Assembly (NCBI RefSeq): GCF_017794765.1
Contig: NZ_CP051236.1
Location: forward strand, 251,640-315,639
Length of the DNA: 64,000 nt
Reading direction: 5' to 3'
DNA from: Nitratireductor sp.
GTDB taxonomy: Bacteria; Pseudomonadota; Alphaproteobacteria; Rhizobiales; Rhizobiaceae
Positions 18,501 through 27,256 of the stretch are shown in pieces (position 1 is the stretch's first letter; every line of letters starts with the position of its first letter). The notes under the pieces are model-generated. The model saw only the letters and a list, made by a program, of their open reading frames with translations. It was not told the DNA's origin and made no database searches. A program made the translations under genes and the position numbers.

Positions 18501-19143
18501 AGCGCTCCCCGTGGCGCTCGCCCTGGCCGCGACGCTGGGGCTCTCCGCTCTCTGCTGGGGTGTCATGGCGCAGAGGTTGGGCACCATGCAGATGGGGCCG
18601 TCCGCCCCACTCGGCCCGCTTCCTGCGTTCATTGCAATGTGGGTCACGATGATGGCTGCGATGATGTTGCCCGGTATCGCACCAACCGTTGTGAAGACTG
18701 CCAGAGGTGGCGCTTCAAGTACAGCCGTGCTGGGGTTCGTTGCCGCCTATCTCATCGTCTGGGCCGTGATCGGCCTGCCGGTCTATCTGCTCTACCAGCC
18801 TCACGGCACCGCCATTGCGGGCATCGTCACGATTGCGGCAGGCCTATACGAGCTTACTCCGGTCAAGAAGGAGGCTCGCCGGTGTTGCCATGACCCGATA
18901 GCATCCGGAGTTGAATGCGGACTCTTCTGCGTCGTGGCGACCATGGGACTGATGGCAATGCAGATCGCCATCGGCGTCATGAATCTTGGCTGGATGGCGG
19001 CGGTGACACTCATCATCTGCGTGCAGAAACTGATACCGCCGCGCGCAGTGCTGGACACCAGCCTGGCCCTGGGCCTGATCGCCCTCGGGCTCGCCATCAT
19101 CGCCGTTCCGGAACACGTGCCCGGCCTAATGCCGGACATGTGA
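18487..19143 (+). CDS. DUF2182 integral membrane protein
   Basis: DUF2182 (COG5486, 'predicted metal-binding integral membrane protein') with about five or six hydrophobic helices in 218 residues. Hallmarks include MWVTMMAAMMLPG (a Met-rich helix) and, after the third helix, RRCCHDP and VECGLFCVVATMGLMAM, which are candidate metal-ligand Cys and Met residues. Its ATG lies inside the end of the DUF899 gene (14-base overlap), so translation is coupled. In other genomes DUF2182 genes adjoin DUF1326 genes, which is not the case here. Function unknown. Confidence 0.85.
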   Translation: MTNTKALPVALALAATLGLSALCWGVMAQRLGTMQMGPSAPLGPLPAFIAMWVTMMAAMMLPGIAPTVVKTARGGASSTAVLGFVAAYLIVWAVIGLPVYLLYQPHGTAIAGIVTIAAGLYELTPVKKEARRCCHDPIASGVECGLFCVVATMGLMAMQIAIGVMNLGWMAAVTLIICVQKLIPPRAVLDTSLALGLIALGLAIIAVPEHVPGLMPDM

Positions 19144-19158
19144 GGATCAGCAGCCCGA

Positions 19159-19890
19159 TCAAAGCACCTTGCGCAGAAATGCGCGGGTGCGCGGGTCCTC
19201 CGGATCGCTGAACATCCTCTCGGGCGGGCCCTGCTCGACGATTCTTCCGCCATCCATGAACAGGACGCGGTCGGCTATGTCGCGGGCGAACTGCATTTCG
19301 TGCGTGACGATCAGCATGGTCTGACGCGCATCGGCCACGCGCTTCAGCAATTGAAGCACCTCATCCACCCATTCGGGATCGAGCGCCGAGGTGGGTTCGT
19401 CGATCAGCATGATCTCGGCCTCCGCCGCCATGGCGCGACCTATGCCGACACGCTGTTGCTGACCACCGGACAACGCGGCCGGGTAGCTCTGCGCCTTGTC
19501 GGCGAGACCGATGGTGGCCAGTATCTCTTCGGCACGGGCATTCGCCCTCGCCCTGTCCCAGCCCCGGACAGTGATCAAACCCTCGGCAATATTGTCGCGC
19601 GCGGTCATGTTGGCAAAGAGCGCGTAGTTCTGGAACACGAAGGAGGTCTGCCGCCGTAGCGCGAGCTCCTCTGCGACCCTTAGTCGGCGCGCATCCACAG
19701 TGACAGGGCCAATGGTGATGGTCCCTTCGTCGGGCTTTTCGAGAAAATTGAGCGAGCGCAGCAGCGTCGACTTCCCTGTGCCGGACGGGCCGATGATGGC
19801 AACACGCTCACCCGAACGGATATCGAGATCGATGCCATCCAGAACGGTATTGTCGCCGAAACGCTTGGTGAGCCCCCGGACAGAGATCAT
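19159..19890 (-). CDS. Amino acid ABC transporter ATP-binding protein
   Basis: GlnQ/HisP-type ATPase of a polar amino-acid importer. Walker A GPSGTGKST is near 34-42, the signature LSGGQQQR near 138-145, and Walker B IMLIDEPTSALD near 157-168. The 243 residues are full length. Its ATG overlaps the permease stop by four bases. It is the last gene of the leftward operon: binding protein, permease, ATPase. Confidence 0.93.
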   Translation of the reverse strand: MISVRGLTKRFGDNTVLDGIDLDIRSGERVAIIGPSGTGKSTLLRSLNFLEKPDEGTITIGPVTVDARRLRVAEELALRRQTSFVFQNYALFANMTARDNIAEGLITVRGWDRARANARAEEILATIGLADKAQSYPAALSGGQQQRVGIGRAMAAEAEIMLIDEPTSALDPEWVDEVLQLLKRVADARQTMLIVTHEMQFARDIADRVLFMDGGRIVEQGPPERMFSDPEDPRTRAFLRKVL

Positions 19891-20561
19891 CGCGCCACCG
19901 CCTTTCCGAGCCGCGCCTCAAGTTGGCGTTGGACCACCGTAAGCGCCTCGACAATCACCCAATAGATGATCGCCACCAAAATGAAGGCCTCGAAATAGAG
20001 AAAGCTGCCGGCGGCTTCCTTCTGGGCAGCGCCCATCAGCTCCGTCACGCCCAGCGTGAAGGCAAGCGAAGTGCTCTTGATGATGTCAACGAAGTAGTTG
20101 ACGAGGGTCGGAGCAGCTATGCGGGCCGCCTGCGGCAGGATGATGCGACGCATCATCTGCGCTGTCGTCATGCCAACAGAGCGCGCCGCTTCCCATTGTG
20201 AACGGTCAACCCCGAGGATCGCAGCGCGAATGCTCTCTGCCATATAGGCCGCGAAATGCAGGGTGATCCCCATGATCGCCGCGGTAACCCCATTGATGGC
20301 TGTCAGAAACGAAAACACCTGCGGCAGGCCGTAATAGAACAGGAAAAGCTGTACCAGCAGGGGTGTGCCGCGGAAGAAGCTGATGAACACCTGTGTGAGG
20401 CCATCGAGAAGAGGGACACGCATGACGCGCACTATGGCCATTAATGACGCTAGCAACAGCGCAAGGACCATTGCCACCGACGCCATGGCGAGCGTCAGCG
20501 GCACATATTTGAGAAGCACGGGGACGAGCCCCAGCATATAGTCGAGATCAAGTGGTCTCAT
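19887..20561 (-). CDS. Amino acid ABC transporter permease
   Basis: HisM/GlnP-type inner-membrane permease with about five helices. The cytoplasmic EAA loop with the coupling sequence EAARSVGMTTAQMMRRIILP (near 142-162) contacts the ATPase. A single 224-residue permease is encoded, so the channel is probably a homodimer. It is in the same operon as the binding protein upstream and the ATPase downstream. Confidence 0.92.
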   Translation of the reverse strand: MRPLDLDYMLGLVPVLLKYVPLTLAMASVAMVLALLLASLMAIVRVMRVPLLDGLTQVFISFFRGTPLLVQLFLFYYGLPQVFSFLTAINGVTAAIMGITLHFAAYMAESIRAAILGVDRSQWEAARSVGMTTAQMMRRIILPQAARIAAPTLVNYFVDIIKSTSLAFTLGVTELMGAAQKEAAGSFLYFEAFILVAIIYWVIVEALTVVQRQLEARLGKAVAR

Positions 20562-20590
20562 CGTCCCCGGCTCTCATTGGCGTTGCGTGT

Positions 20591-21334
20591 TTACTGGGTA
20601 ATGTCGGTGCCGAACCATTTCTGCGAGATTTCGGTCAGCGTGCCGTTTTCCTTTAGCGTGGTGATGGCCGCATCCACGCGGTCGCGCAGCGCCTTGCTTT
20701 CATCGTCGTTGCGGAACGGGAGCGCGTTGCGGATCTCGGAAAAGGGCTGGCCGGCGAGCGCCAGCGGCAGCGGCGTTTCCTTGATCACCTGGCTGGCGCT
20801 GACGCGGTCCATGACGAAAGCGTCGACACGGCCGAGCGCAGTATCCTGCTCGAGATTGCTCTCATAGGTCTTGATGTCGATCTCGTCGGCATAGGGCAGT
20901 TCGCGCAGAAGCTGCTCGAAATTGGAGCCAAGGTTGACGGCGACCGAGCGGCCCTTGAGGCTTTCAGGTCCGGTGATCTCACCCTCATTGCCCTTCTTCA
21001 CGACCACCTGCGCGCCATCGATGACATAAGGCTGCGAGAAGGCAAACTTCGCCTCGCGCTCGGGAGTGATGGTGATCTGATTGGCGATGGTGTCGATACG
21101 GCCGGACTCGAGCGCGCCGACAAGGCCGGAAAAGCTCATCGTGACATACTCCACCTCGTCACCCGTCTCCTTGACCACGGCGTCAATGAAATCCACCTCG
21201 AAGCCCTGAAGCTTGTCCTGCTTGACGAAGGTGAACGGGAAATAGCCGCCCGACATGCCCACACGGATGGCTTCTGCGTTGGATGCCGAAACAGTGGCGG
21301 CGAAAATTGCTGCTGCTAGTGCCAGTTTGCGCAT
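20591..21334 (-). CDS. Amino acid ABC transporter substrate-binding protein
   Basis: Periplasmic binding protein of family 3 (SBP_bac_3) with signal peptide LALAAAIFAATVSASNA cut near residue 21. The mature protein starts with the typical IRVGMSGGYFPFTF and has VDFIDAVVKETG. I chose the ATG at 21334 because GGAG lies seven bases upstream; the frame extends to 21382 without reason. The specific amino acid cannot be read from sequence; polar or cystine-like ligands are likely. Confidence 0.9.
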   Translation of the reverse strand: MRKLALAAAIFAATVSASNAEAIRVGMSGGYFPFTFVKQDKLQGFEVDFIDAVVKETGDEVEYVTMSFSGLVGALESGRIDTIANQITITPEREAKFAFSQPYVIDGAQVVVKKGNEGEITGPESLKGRSVAVNLGSNFEQLLRELPYADEIDIKTYESNLEQDTALGRVDAFVMDRVSASQVIKETPLPLALAGQPFSEIRNALPFRNDDESKALRDRVDAAITTLKENGTLTEISQKWFGTDITQ

Positions 21335-21389
21335 TGTAATCTCCAGCGGCGCCATGCGCCTGCGTGTTGCTTGGTGCGGCACAAATAGT

Positions 21390-21416
21390 CAGTGTAGAAA
21401 AAATTTCTATACACTG
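21390..21416. promoter_or_regulatory. Inverted repeat upstream of the ABC importer
   Basis: CAGTGTA (21390-21396) and TACACTG (21410-21416) are exact inverted arms, with an inner gaaa-aaa-tttc. It lies 56-82 bases upstream of the binding-protein start. The size and symmetry fit a dimeric repressor operator. No regulator gene is adjacent. Confidence 0.45.
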
Positions 21417-21455
21417 GCGATAATGGCAAGATAAAAAGCCAGTTTTTTGTCTTTT

Positions 21456-21495
21456 AATCCATAGTTTTAGTACATAATACTATAAAATATGGATT
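21456..21495. repeat. 40-base imperfect palindrome
   Basis: Outer arms aatccata (21456-21463) and tatggatt (21488-21495) are exact complements, and the inner ttttagta/tactataaaa pair continues the stem with a bulge around cataa. It could be an operator, a terminator for a short transcript, or a small-RNA hairpin. It is not linked to a recognised element. Confidence 0.45.
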
Positions 21496-21781
21496 GTTGA
21501 GCATGCTTTGGCTGCCCCGTCCGCAGCGTCGATGGCGGGTTTCTGCCGCTAAGGCAGGGACAGGGAGCGCAGGCGCCACTTGCGCGCTGACCATTCCTCG
21601 CCTAGAAGCCGCGAAAAGGCCACAAAGCCCGACAAAATGCCACGAAAAGGTCACGGCCTGGCTGCAATGCCTAACGAGCCGGGTAATCTTTTCGAAAGCA
21701 TAAGGGTTCATTTTCTATAAGCGGAGTGGCATTCTAGAATCTCCGCATGGGGCCCAAATTGGCGGGACGCGACAACATTCC

Positions 21782-23071
21782 ATGACACGCCTGATCAAAT
21801 ATGCCTTCTTGCTGTCGACAGCGCTCGCGCTCGCCGCATGCAACGAAACATTTGAAGACATCGCGCCAAAGGCCGAGCGTCAGTTGCCGGCACGCATCGT
21901 GCAGACGATGAAGGCCAAGGGGATGAGCAAGAACTCTCCCGTCATGATGCGTATCTTCAAGGAAGAAGGAAAGCTTGAGGTCTGGAAGGCCAGGACCAAT
22001 GGCCGCTACGACATCATCGCCAGCTACGACATCTGCAAATGGTCGGGCCAGCTCGGGCCGAAATTCACAGAGGGTGACCGCCAGGCGCCAGAAGGTTTCT
22101 ACACGGTCCGCCCCGGCCAGATGAACCCGAAATCAAGCTATTATCTTGCTTTCAACATCGGTTTTCCGAACGCCTACGACCAGGCAAATGGCCGGACGGG
22201 CAAACACCTGATGGTCCATGGCGCCTGCTCGTCCGCCGGCTGCTATTCAATGACCGACGAGCAGATCTCGGAAATTTACGCATTTGCCCGCGATTCCTTC
22301 AACGGCGGGCAGCGCGAGTTTCAGGTGCAGGCGTTCCCCTTCCGCATGACAGCGGAAAACATGGCACGCTACCGGAACGACCCGAATTACGATTTCTGGA
22401 AAATGCTCAAGGTCGGTTACGATCACTTCGAACTGACCAAGATCCCCCCGAAGGTCGATGTGTGCGGCAAGCGCTACGTCTTCAACAGCGAACCCGTGGA
22501 CGGACAGAGCTTTTCCCCGACTGCCGCGTGTCCGCCAATGAGCCAGCCTGAATCGTTGCTCACGGCGTATCGTCAACATCAGGCGCTTTACGACATCGCG
22601 TTCAACAAGGCTCTCAAAACGCAGTCGACGGCGAAGCGCTCCGAGACCATAGCAGGGCATGAGGAAGCGCGCCTGGTGGCTGACTGGAGCAAGCGCCGCG
22701 CCCGGGGCGAGAAGGTTTCGCGCCTGCCGCCCAACATTCCGTCTCCAACGGCGGTCGCTGCAGCACCTCAACCTGCATCCACGCCTGCTATCGCTGCTAC
22801 AGCTTCTGCCTACACGGCCGAGCCTGCGTCGCGCCTTCAGAGCGCGCTGGAAGCCGCTGCCGCCCAGCCTGAACAGCAAGAGCCTGAACAGCAAGAGGCT
22901 TCAGACAACCCTGCTCCTGCCGTAACGGAAGCGACGGTCGAGGGCGCCGTTCCGAATCCGACACCGCGGCCTGATACAAGCGCCGAACGCACCGCATCCG
23001 TCCCGGCTCCGGCCACTGGCGGCCAGGGAACCTCGCTGCGCCGCCGCTTTCAGAATATCTTCAGCCGCTGA
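21782..23071 (+). CDS. L,D-transpeptidase (YafK-like) lipoprotein
   Basis: Putative cell-envelope L,D-transpeptidase. A lipoprotein signal with lipobox LAAC (Cys about residue 20) begins it. The YkuD-type catalytic motif HGACSSAGCYSM is near residues 145-156, with the nucleophile Cys and conserved His. YafK-type enzymes can attach or hydrolyse Lpp or 3-3 crosslinks. The C-terminal tail (about 310-420) is Ala/Pro/Gln/Glu-rich and probably disordered. The start ATG at 21782 follows a weak ribosome site. TusA-like and CobW-like genes follow; no shared role is obvious. Confidence 0.88.
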   Translation: MTRLIKYAFLLSTALALAACNETFEDIAPKAERQLPARIVQTMKAKGMSKNSPVMMRIFKEEGKLEVWKARTNGRYDIIASYDICKWSGQLGPKFTEGDRQAPEGFYTVRPGQMNPKSSYYLAFNIGFPNAYDQANGRTGKHLMVHGACSSAGCYSMTDEQISEIYAFARDSFNGGQREFQVQAFPFRMTAENMARYRNDPNYDFWKMLKVGYDHFELTKIPPKVDVCGKRYVFNSEPVDGQSFSPTAACPPMSQPESLLTAYRQHQALYDIAFNKALKTQSTAKRSETIAGHEEARLVADWSKRRARGEKVSRLPPNIPSPTAVAAAPQPASTPAIAATASAYTAEPASRLQSALEAAAAQPEQQEPEQQEASDNPAPAVTEATVEGAVPNPTPRPDTSAERTASVPAPATGGQGTSLRRRFQNIFSR

Positions 23072-23073
23072 TC

Positions 23074-23304
23074 GTGACAGCCGCGCCGCAGACATACGAC
23101 CTCAAGGGGCTCAACTGCCCCTTGCCTGTTCTGAAAGCGCGCAAGCGCCTCGCAGGCATGCCAAGTGGAGGCCGGCTTTGGCTGGAAACCACTGACCCGC
23201 TGGCGGTCATAGACATTCCGGCATTCTGCAACGAGCATGGGCACCTGCTCGTCGAGACCGAAGCGACCCCTGACGGTCATCGCTTTCTGGTGGAACGAGG
23301 CTAA
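23074..23304 (+). CDS. TusA-like sulfurtransferase family protein
   Basis: A 76-residue TusA/SirA fold protein with the persulfide-forming Cys in the NCPLPV motif (Cys15). It starts with GTG two bases after the previous stop, so it is translationally coupled to the L,D-transpeptidase. TusA proteins deliver sulfur to tRNA thiolation or cofactors, but paralogues without TusBCDE, like this, have unclear roles. Its end overlaps the convergent GTPase gene by four bases. Confidence 0.85.
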   Translation: MTAAPQTYDLKGLNCPLPVLKARKRLAGMPSGGRLWLETTDPLAVIDIPAFCNEHGHLLVETEATPDGHRFLVERG

Positions 23305-24407
23305 GGACGAAACCCGGCTATGGCGAGCGGGTTGTCCTCAAGGGCGGCTCTGTCGGGCGTGTCGATCGCCGCTTCACCCACAAAGGCCGCGAACAGGCCC
23401 TTCACATAGGTTTCATCGAGGCCGGTTCCGATAATGACGAGGCGCACGCCGCGCGTCCCGTCGGGCCACCCCGTCAGATATCGCGGCTCATGCAGGATCT
23501 GGCGCACTCCCTGCACGACAAGCGGACGATCGGGCTGCCCGCTGAGCTCCACGAGGCCCTTCAGCCGCAGAATATGCGGTCCGCACTGGCTGCGCAGAAG
23601 GTCGAGAAAACTCTCGATTGCCGGCCCGCTGATGGGACGGTCATGCGTCAGCAGTATCGTCTCGAAGGCTGCGCTATGTCCATGCCCATGGTCATGGTTG
23701 TGGTTGTGGTCGTGTTGGTGCTCGTGATCATGGTCATCACTATGATGCTGATTTGGCGAAGCCTCACGCAGGACCGCTGCGGCGCGCGAACCAATCTCGA
23801 GCGCACTGCAATCGATAAGAGCGGCTGCCTCCATCTCGTCCACCCGAAGTGGCTTTAGACCCGGTGCAAGCTTGGCAAGATGTGCTTTCAGATCGCGAAG
23901 AACATCCGCTTCAACCATGTCGGTCTTGGTGAGAAGAAGCCTGTCGGCCACCGCCACCTGATGCCGGGCCTCCTCGTGCGCTTCGAGCGTCGCACGCCCG
24001 TGCATGCAATCAACCAGAGTAACGACGCCATCAAGCCGGAAACGGGCAGCGAGCGCCGGGTGGGCGGCAAGTGCCTGCAGGACCGGCACAGGATCTGCGA
24101 GGCCTGTCGTTTCGATCACCACGCGTTTTAGACTGGCTGCGCGGTCGTTCGTCAGCCGTTCGTCGAGCCCGAGCAGCGTATCCACCAGCGCACCGCGTAC
24201 AGTGCAGCAAAGGCAGCCATCGGATAGCTCGACGACCCCATCGGAAGCCTCTCCCACCAATAGATGATCAATGCCCACCGCACCGAACTCATTGACGATC
24301 ACCGCTGTGTCCGAAAGAGCCGGATCCCGCAAAAGCCGATTGATCAAGGTGGTCTTGCCGGCGCCGAGAAAGCCCGTGACAAGCGTCAATGCAATATGGT
24401 TGGCCAT
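23301..24407 (-). CDS. CobW/COG0523 family GTPase (metal chaperone)
   Basis: G3E-family GTPase thought to deliver a metal, most often zinc. Walker A GFLGAGKTT is at 12-20, and the metal-binding CxCC motif (GCLCC) is at 64-68. A His-rich segment (HDHEHQHDHNHNHDHGHGH, about 216-240) follows the GTPase domain, and a CobW_C domain ends the protein. The His-rich loop favours a zinc role over a cobalamin role, since no cob gene is adjacent. The start ATG at 24407 is seven bases from the upstream carboxypeptidase stop on the same strand. Confidence 0.88.
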   Translation of the reverse strand: MANHIALTLVTGFLGAGKTTLINRLLRDPALSDTAVIVNEFGAVGIDHLLVGEASDGVVELSDGCLCCTVRGALVDTLLGLDERLTNDRAASLKRVVIETTGLADPVPVLQALAAHPALAARFRLDGVVTLVDCMHGRATLEAHEEARHQVAVADRLLLTKTDMVEADVLRDLKAHLAKLAPGLKPLRVDEMEAAALIDCSALEIGSRAAAVLREASPNQHHSDDHDHEHQHDHNHNHDHGHGHSAAFETILLTHDRPISGPAIESFLDLLRSQCGPHILRLKGLVELSGQPDRPLVVQGVRQILHEPRYLTGWPDGTRGVRLVIIGTGLDETYVKGLFAAFVGEAAIDTPDRAALEDNPLAIAGFRP

Positions 24408-24413
24408 ATCGTT

Positions 24414-25535
24414 TCAGCCGCCCTGCGCTGTCTCGGCCGTGGCACTTTTCAAAGGATAATCCGGCCGTGGCGTCGGAATCGGAACATCGGCGTAGCGCGG
24501 CACGGAGGGCGCAGGACCGGTAGCCCCGCCAAGACTGATCGCCACGGCGCGCGGCTCGTGATCCATCGCCGTCAGATAAGGCGAGCGTTCTACCAGGAGA
24601 TTGTCATCGTCACCGCGTTCAAAACGCGCCTTGACCGCCGCTTCCGAACAGACCTCGGGGCGCATGTCGACCGCCACGTCCCGCCCCTCCCCATAAGGCG
24701 CGAAAGAGGCGATGGAGGGGGAAACCGCACCTTGAATCCTGAACCCTTCGGCAAGCAGACGTGCGGCTTCCTCGCCGCGCTCCACCTGCGATGGAGCTCC
24801 CAGCACGATGGTCGCAAGCGTGCGGCCATTGCGTGTGGCGGTAGCCGCCAGATTGAAGCCGGACGAACACACATAACCCGTCTTCATGCCATCGGCGCCC
24901 GGAAAGCGACCGATCAGCCAGTTGTAATTCGGCAAGACCTTGTCGCCGGTGCGTATCGCCTCAAGCGAAAAATAGTGCGCGTGCTGCGGGAACTCGGTGC
25001 GGATGGCCCGCACGAGAAGCGCCAGATCACGCGCGGTGGTGTATTGCTCGGTAGAGAAAAGGCCGTGCGGATTGACGTAATGGGTTCCGGACATGCCAAG
25101 CTTTCGGGCTGCAGCATTCATGCGTTCTGCAAATGCACCAACCGAACCACCGACGTTCTCGGCAATGGCCGTCGCCACGTCATTCGCGGATTTGACCATG
25201 ATCAGCTTGATCGCGTTGTCGAGAGTCAGCACCGAGCCGGCCGGATAGCCCATCTTGCTCGGCGGCTCCCGCGTTGCCCGCTTCGAAATCGTAACCGGCG
25301 AATCGAATTGCAGCTCGCCATTCCGCACCGCCTCGAAAGCCACATAGGCCGTCATCAGCTTGGTCAGCGATGCAGGATACCACCGCTGGAAGGCATCTTC
25401 ATGGGACAGAACCCTGCCGCTGTTGACATCGAGAACGATCGTCGGCCCTGCCAACGCCGGCAGAACTGCCGCGATCATCCCCATCACTGCCCCGGCCACA
25501 ACGGGCGTGGCGAACCTTGCGAAACACATGCGCAT
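24414..25535 (-). CDS. D-alanyl-D-alanine carboxypeptidase (S11 family)
   Basis: Periplasmic low-molecular-weight penicillin-binding protein that trims the terminal D-Ala of peptidoglycan stem peptides. The signal peptide (core VVAGAVMGMIAAVLP) is probably cut at ALA-GPT. The active-site motifs are SLTK (about 52-55), SAND and KTG (DGMKTGY). I chose the ATG at 25535; the open frame begins at a GTG at 25571. It probably precedes the CobW gene in one transcript. Confidence 0.9.
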   Translation of the reverse strand: MRMCFARFATPVVAGAVMGMIAAVLPALAGPTIVLDVNSGRVLSHEDAFQRWYPASLTKLMTAYVAFEAVRNGELQFDSPVTISKRATREPPSKMGYPAGSVLTLDNAIKLIMVKSANDVATAIAENVGGSVGAFAERMNAAARKLGMSGTHYVNPHGLFSTEQYTTARDLALLVRAIRTEFPQHAHYFSLEAIRTGDKVLPNYNWLIGRFPGADGMKTGYVCSSGFNLAATATRNGRTLATIVLGAPSQVERGEEAARLLAEGFRIQGAVSPSIASFAPYGEGRDVAVDMRPEVCSEAAVKARFERGDDDNLLVERSPYLTAMDHEPRAVAISLGGATGPAPSVPRYADVPIPTPRPDYPLKSATAETAQGG

Positions 25536-25930
25536 TATCCGAATTTCATGTCCGCCTGAAAAATCAGGCACAATTGTTGACCCGTATACCGATCATGACC
25601 CGATGCGCCAGCAGAACGAAGTCAACGACCAGACTTAAACCCTGTTCGTTTCTCGCTGATGAAACCGGGACCATTTAACGCGACCCGGTACTTATAGCAA
25701 AAAACCATTATGCCGGCGTCTGAATCTCACTCGCGGAAGCCGGCGGGTGGCGCGCGAAAGTCGGAACTGGCCCATGCGGATCAGCTTGCAATCGCACGCA
25801 ATCACATCTTACCTGCTTCACAGCTTCAGACTGATGACCACAGGATGGATGCGGGCCCACCGGCACTTTTGCGAAACCCGCTCCACAATGAGACCCGAAT
25901 ACCGGCAAAAATTTGAAGGAAGTGCAAAAC
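25536..25930. other. Divergent intergenic region
   Basis: This 395-base gap separates the carboxypeptidase from the amidohydrolase. No convincing gene, terminator or known operator was recognised; GAAGGAAG before 25931 is the amidohydrolase ribosome site. Confidence 0.5.
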
Positions 25931-27094
25931 ATGCCGATCTTGAACCGTTCTGCGGAGTTGCAGGCAGAAATCACAGAATGGCGACGTGATATTCACCGCA
26001 ATCCCGAACTTCTCTTCGATGTGCATCGCACCGCCGGTTTCGTGACGGAGAAACTCCGGGAGTTCGGTTGTGAAGAGGTCGTGACCGGACTTGGCAAGAC
26101 GGGCGTTGTCGGCATTATCCAGGGCAGGTTGGGCAACGGCCCGACCATTGGCCTGCGGGCCGATATGGACGCCTTGCCGATGACGGAGATGACGGGCAAA
26201 CCCTGGACCTCCACATCCCCGGGAAAGATGCATGCATGCGGTCATGACGGACATACGGCGATGCTTCTCGGCGCCGCCAAATACCTTTGCGAAACACGCA
26301 ACTTCAAGGGCAGGGTCGCGGTGATTTTCCAGCCGGCCGAGGAAGGCGGCGGCGGCGGCAACGAAATGGTGAAAGAAGGCATGATGGAGCGCTTCGCCAT
26401 TGAGCGCGTCTTCGGCATGCACAATCTGCCTGGGCTGCCGATCGGCCAGTTCGCGACCAGACCCGGGCCTATCATGGCTGCCACTGCGGAATTTGTGATC
26501 ACAGTGAAGGGACGCGGTGGTCACGCTGCCATGCCGCACACGGTGGTCGACCCCATTCTTGCCGCCAGCCAGATCGTCACAGCGCTCCAGAGCATCGCGT
26601 CGCGCAATGTACACCCACTCGACTCTGTGGTGGTTTCGGTCACCAAGTTCCATGCCGGAGATGCCTTCAACGTGATTCCGGATACGGTGGAACTGGCCGG
26701 TACTGTGCGCACTCTCAAGAAGGAAGTGAATGCCGATGCCGAAAGCCGGATGCGCACAATCTGTGCAGGCGTGGCGGCGGCTCACGGAGCCGCGGTTGAG
26801 ATCTTCTACGATTCCAATTATCCGGTGACGTTCAACCACGCTGAGGAAACGGCCTTTGCGAGCGCCGTGGCTAGCGAGATTGCCGGCGCGGCGAATGTGG
26901 ACACCGACATTACCCCCACCATGGGCGGCGAAGACTTTTCCTACATGCTTGAAGCGCGCCCCGGTGCTCTCATCTTCATCGGCAATGGCGACAGCGCCGC
27001 GTTACACAACACGGCCTATGATTTCAACGACGACGCCATCCCGCATGGCGTCAGCTATTGGGTGCGGCTTGCTGAAAACGCCCTGGCGGGCTGA
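25931..27094 (+). CDS. M20 family amidohydrolase (hippurate/N-acyl amino acid hydrolase-like)
   Basis: Metal-dependent cytoplasmic amidohydrolase of the M20D group that cleaves N-acyl amino acids such as hippurate or N-acetyl amino acids. The metal-site motif HACGHDGHTAML is near 102-113, EEGGGGG near 138-144, and the dimerisation-domain His in PHTVVD near 203. The ATG at 25931 has a good ribosome site (GAAGGAAG). The length of 387 residues is normal. No transporter is adjacent, so the in vivo substrate is open. Confidence 0.9.
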   Translation: MPILNRSAELQAEITEWRRDIHRNPELLFDVHRTAGFVTEKLREFGCEEVVTGLGKTGVVGIIQGRLGNGPTIGLRADMDALPMTEMTGKPWTSTSPGKMHACGHDGHTAMLLGAAKYLCETRNFKGRVAVIFQPAEEGGGGGNEMVKEGMMERFAIERVFGMHNLPGLPIGQFATRPGPIMAATAEFVITVKGRGGHAAMPHTVVDPILAASQIVTALQSIASRNVHPLDSVVVSVTKFHAGDAFNVIPDTVELAGTVRTLKKEVNADAESRMRTICAGVAAAHGAAVEIFYDSNYPVTFNHAEETAFASAVASEIAGAANVDTDITPTMGGEDFSYMLEARPGALIFIGNGDSAALHNTAYDFNDDAIPHGVSYWVRLAENALAG

Positions 27095-27179
27095 TCCCGC
27101 CGCGACCTATGGACGGGTTCTGCATGATGCCCATTTCATCTTGGCGAACCGGCTTCATCGCGTTATGAGAGGGTTTAGC

Positions 27180-27256
27180 GGTCCCGTAGCTCAGCAGGAT
27201 AGAGCATCAGATTCCTAATCTGAGGGTCACAGGTTCGAATCCTGTCGGGATCGCCA
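27180..27256 (+). tRNA. tRNA-Arg (anticodon CCT)
   Basis: A 77-base cloverleaf. The acceptor stem ggtcccg/cgggatc has one G-U pair. The anticodon stem tcaga/tctga holds the loop ttcctaa, giving anticodon CCT. The T loop is gttcgaatc. The discriminator is G, and CCA is encoded at 27254-27256. tRNA-Arg(CCT) genes are frequent integration sites. Confidence 0.97.

Larger units (their letters stand above)
21335..21781. other. Divergent intergenic region, AT-rich core
   Basis: This 447-base gap holds the operator-like repeat at 21390-21416 and a second, larger imperfect palindrome at 21456-21495 in notably AT-rich DNA. The remainder (21500-21780) is GC-rich and noncoding as far as I can see; a leftward frame at 21454-21711 shows no family resemblance. 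Confidence 0.5.

Noticed and set aside
21454-21711. 85-residue leftward frame in the importer-transpeptidase gap
   Set aside because: It covers the palindromes and shows no family or good ribosome site.
23690-23760. Apparent tandem repeat (catgatcatgg-like units)
   Set aside because: It is the coding DNA for the His/Asp-rich loop of the CobW-like protein, not a noncoding repeat.
24264-25559. 431-residue rightward frame over the carboxypeptidase gene
   Set aside because: Antisense shadow; the leftward frame has all three penicillin-binding motifs.
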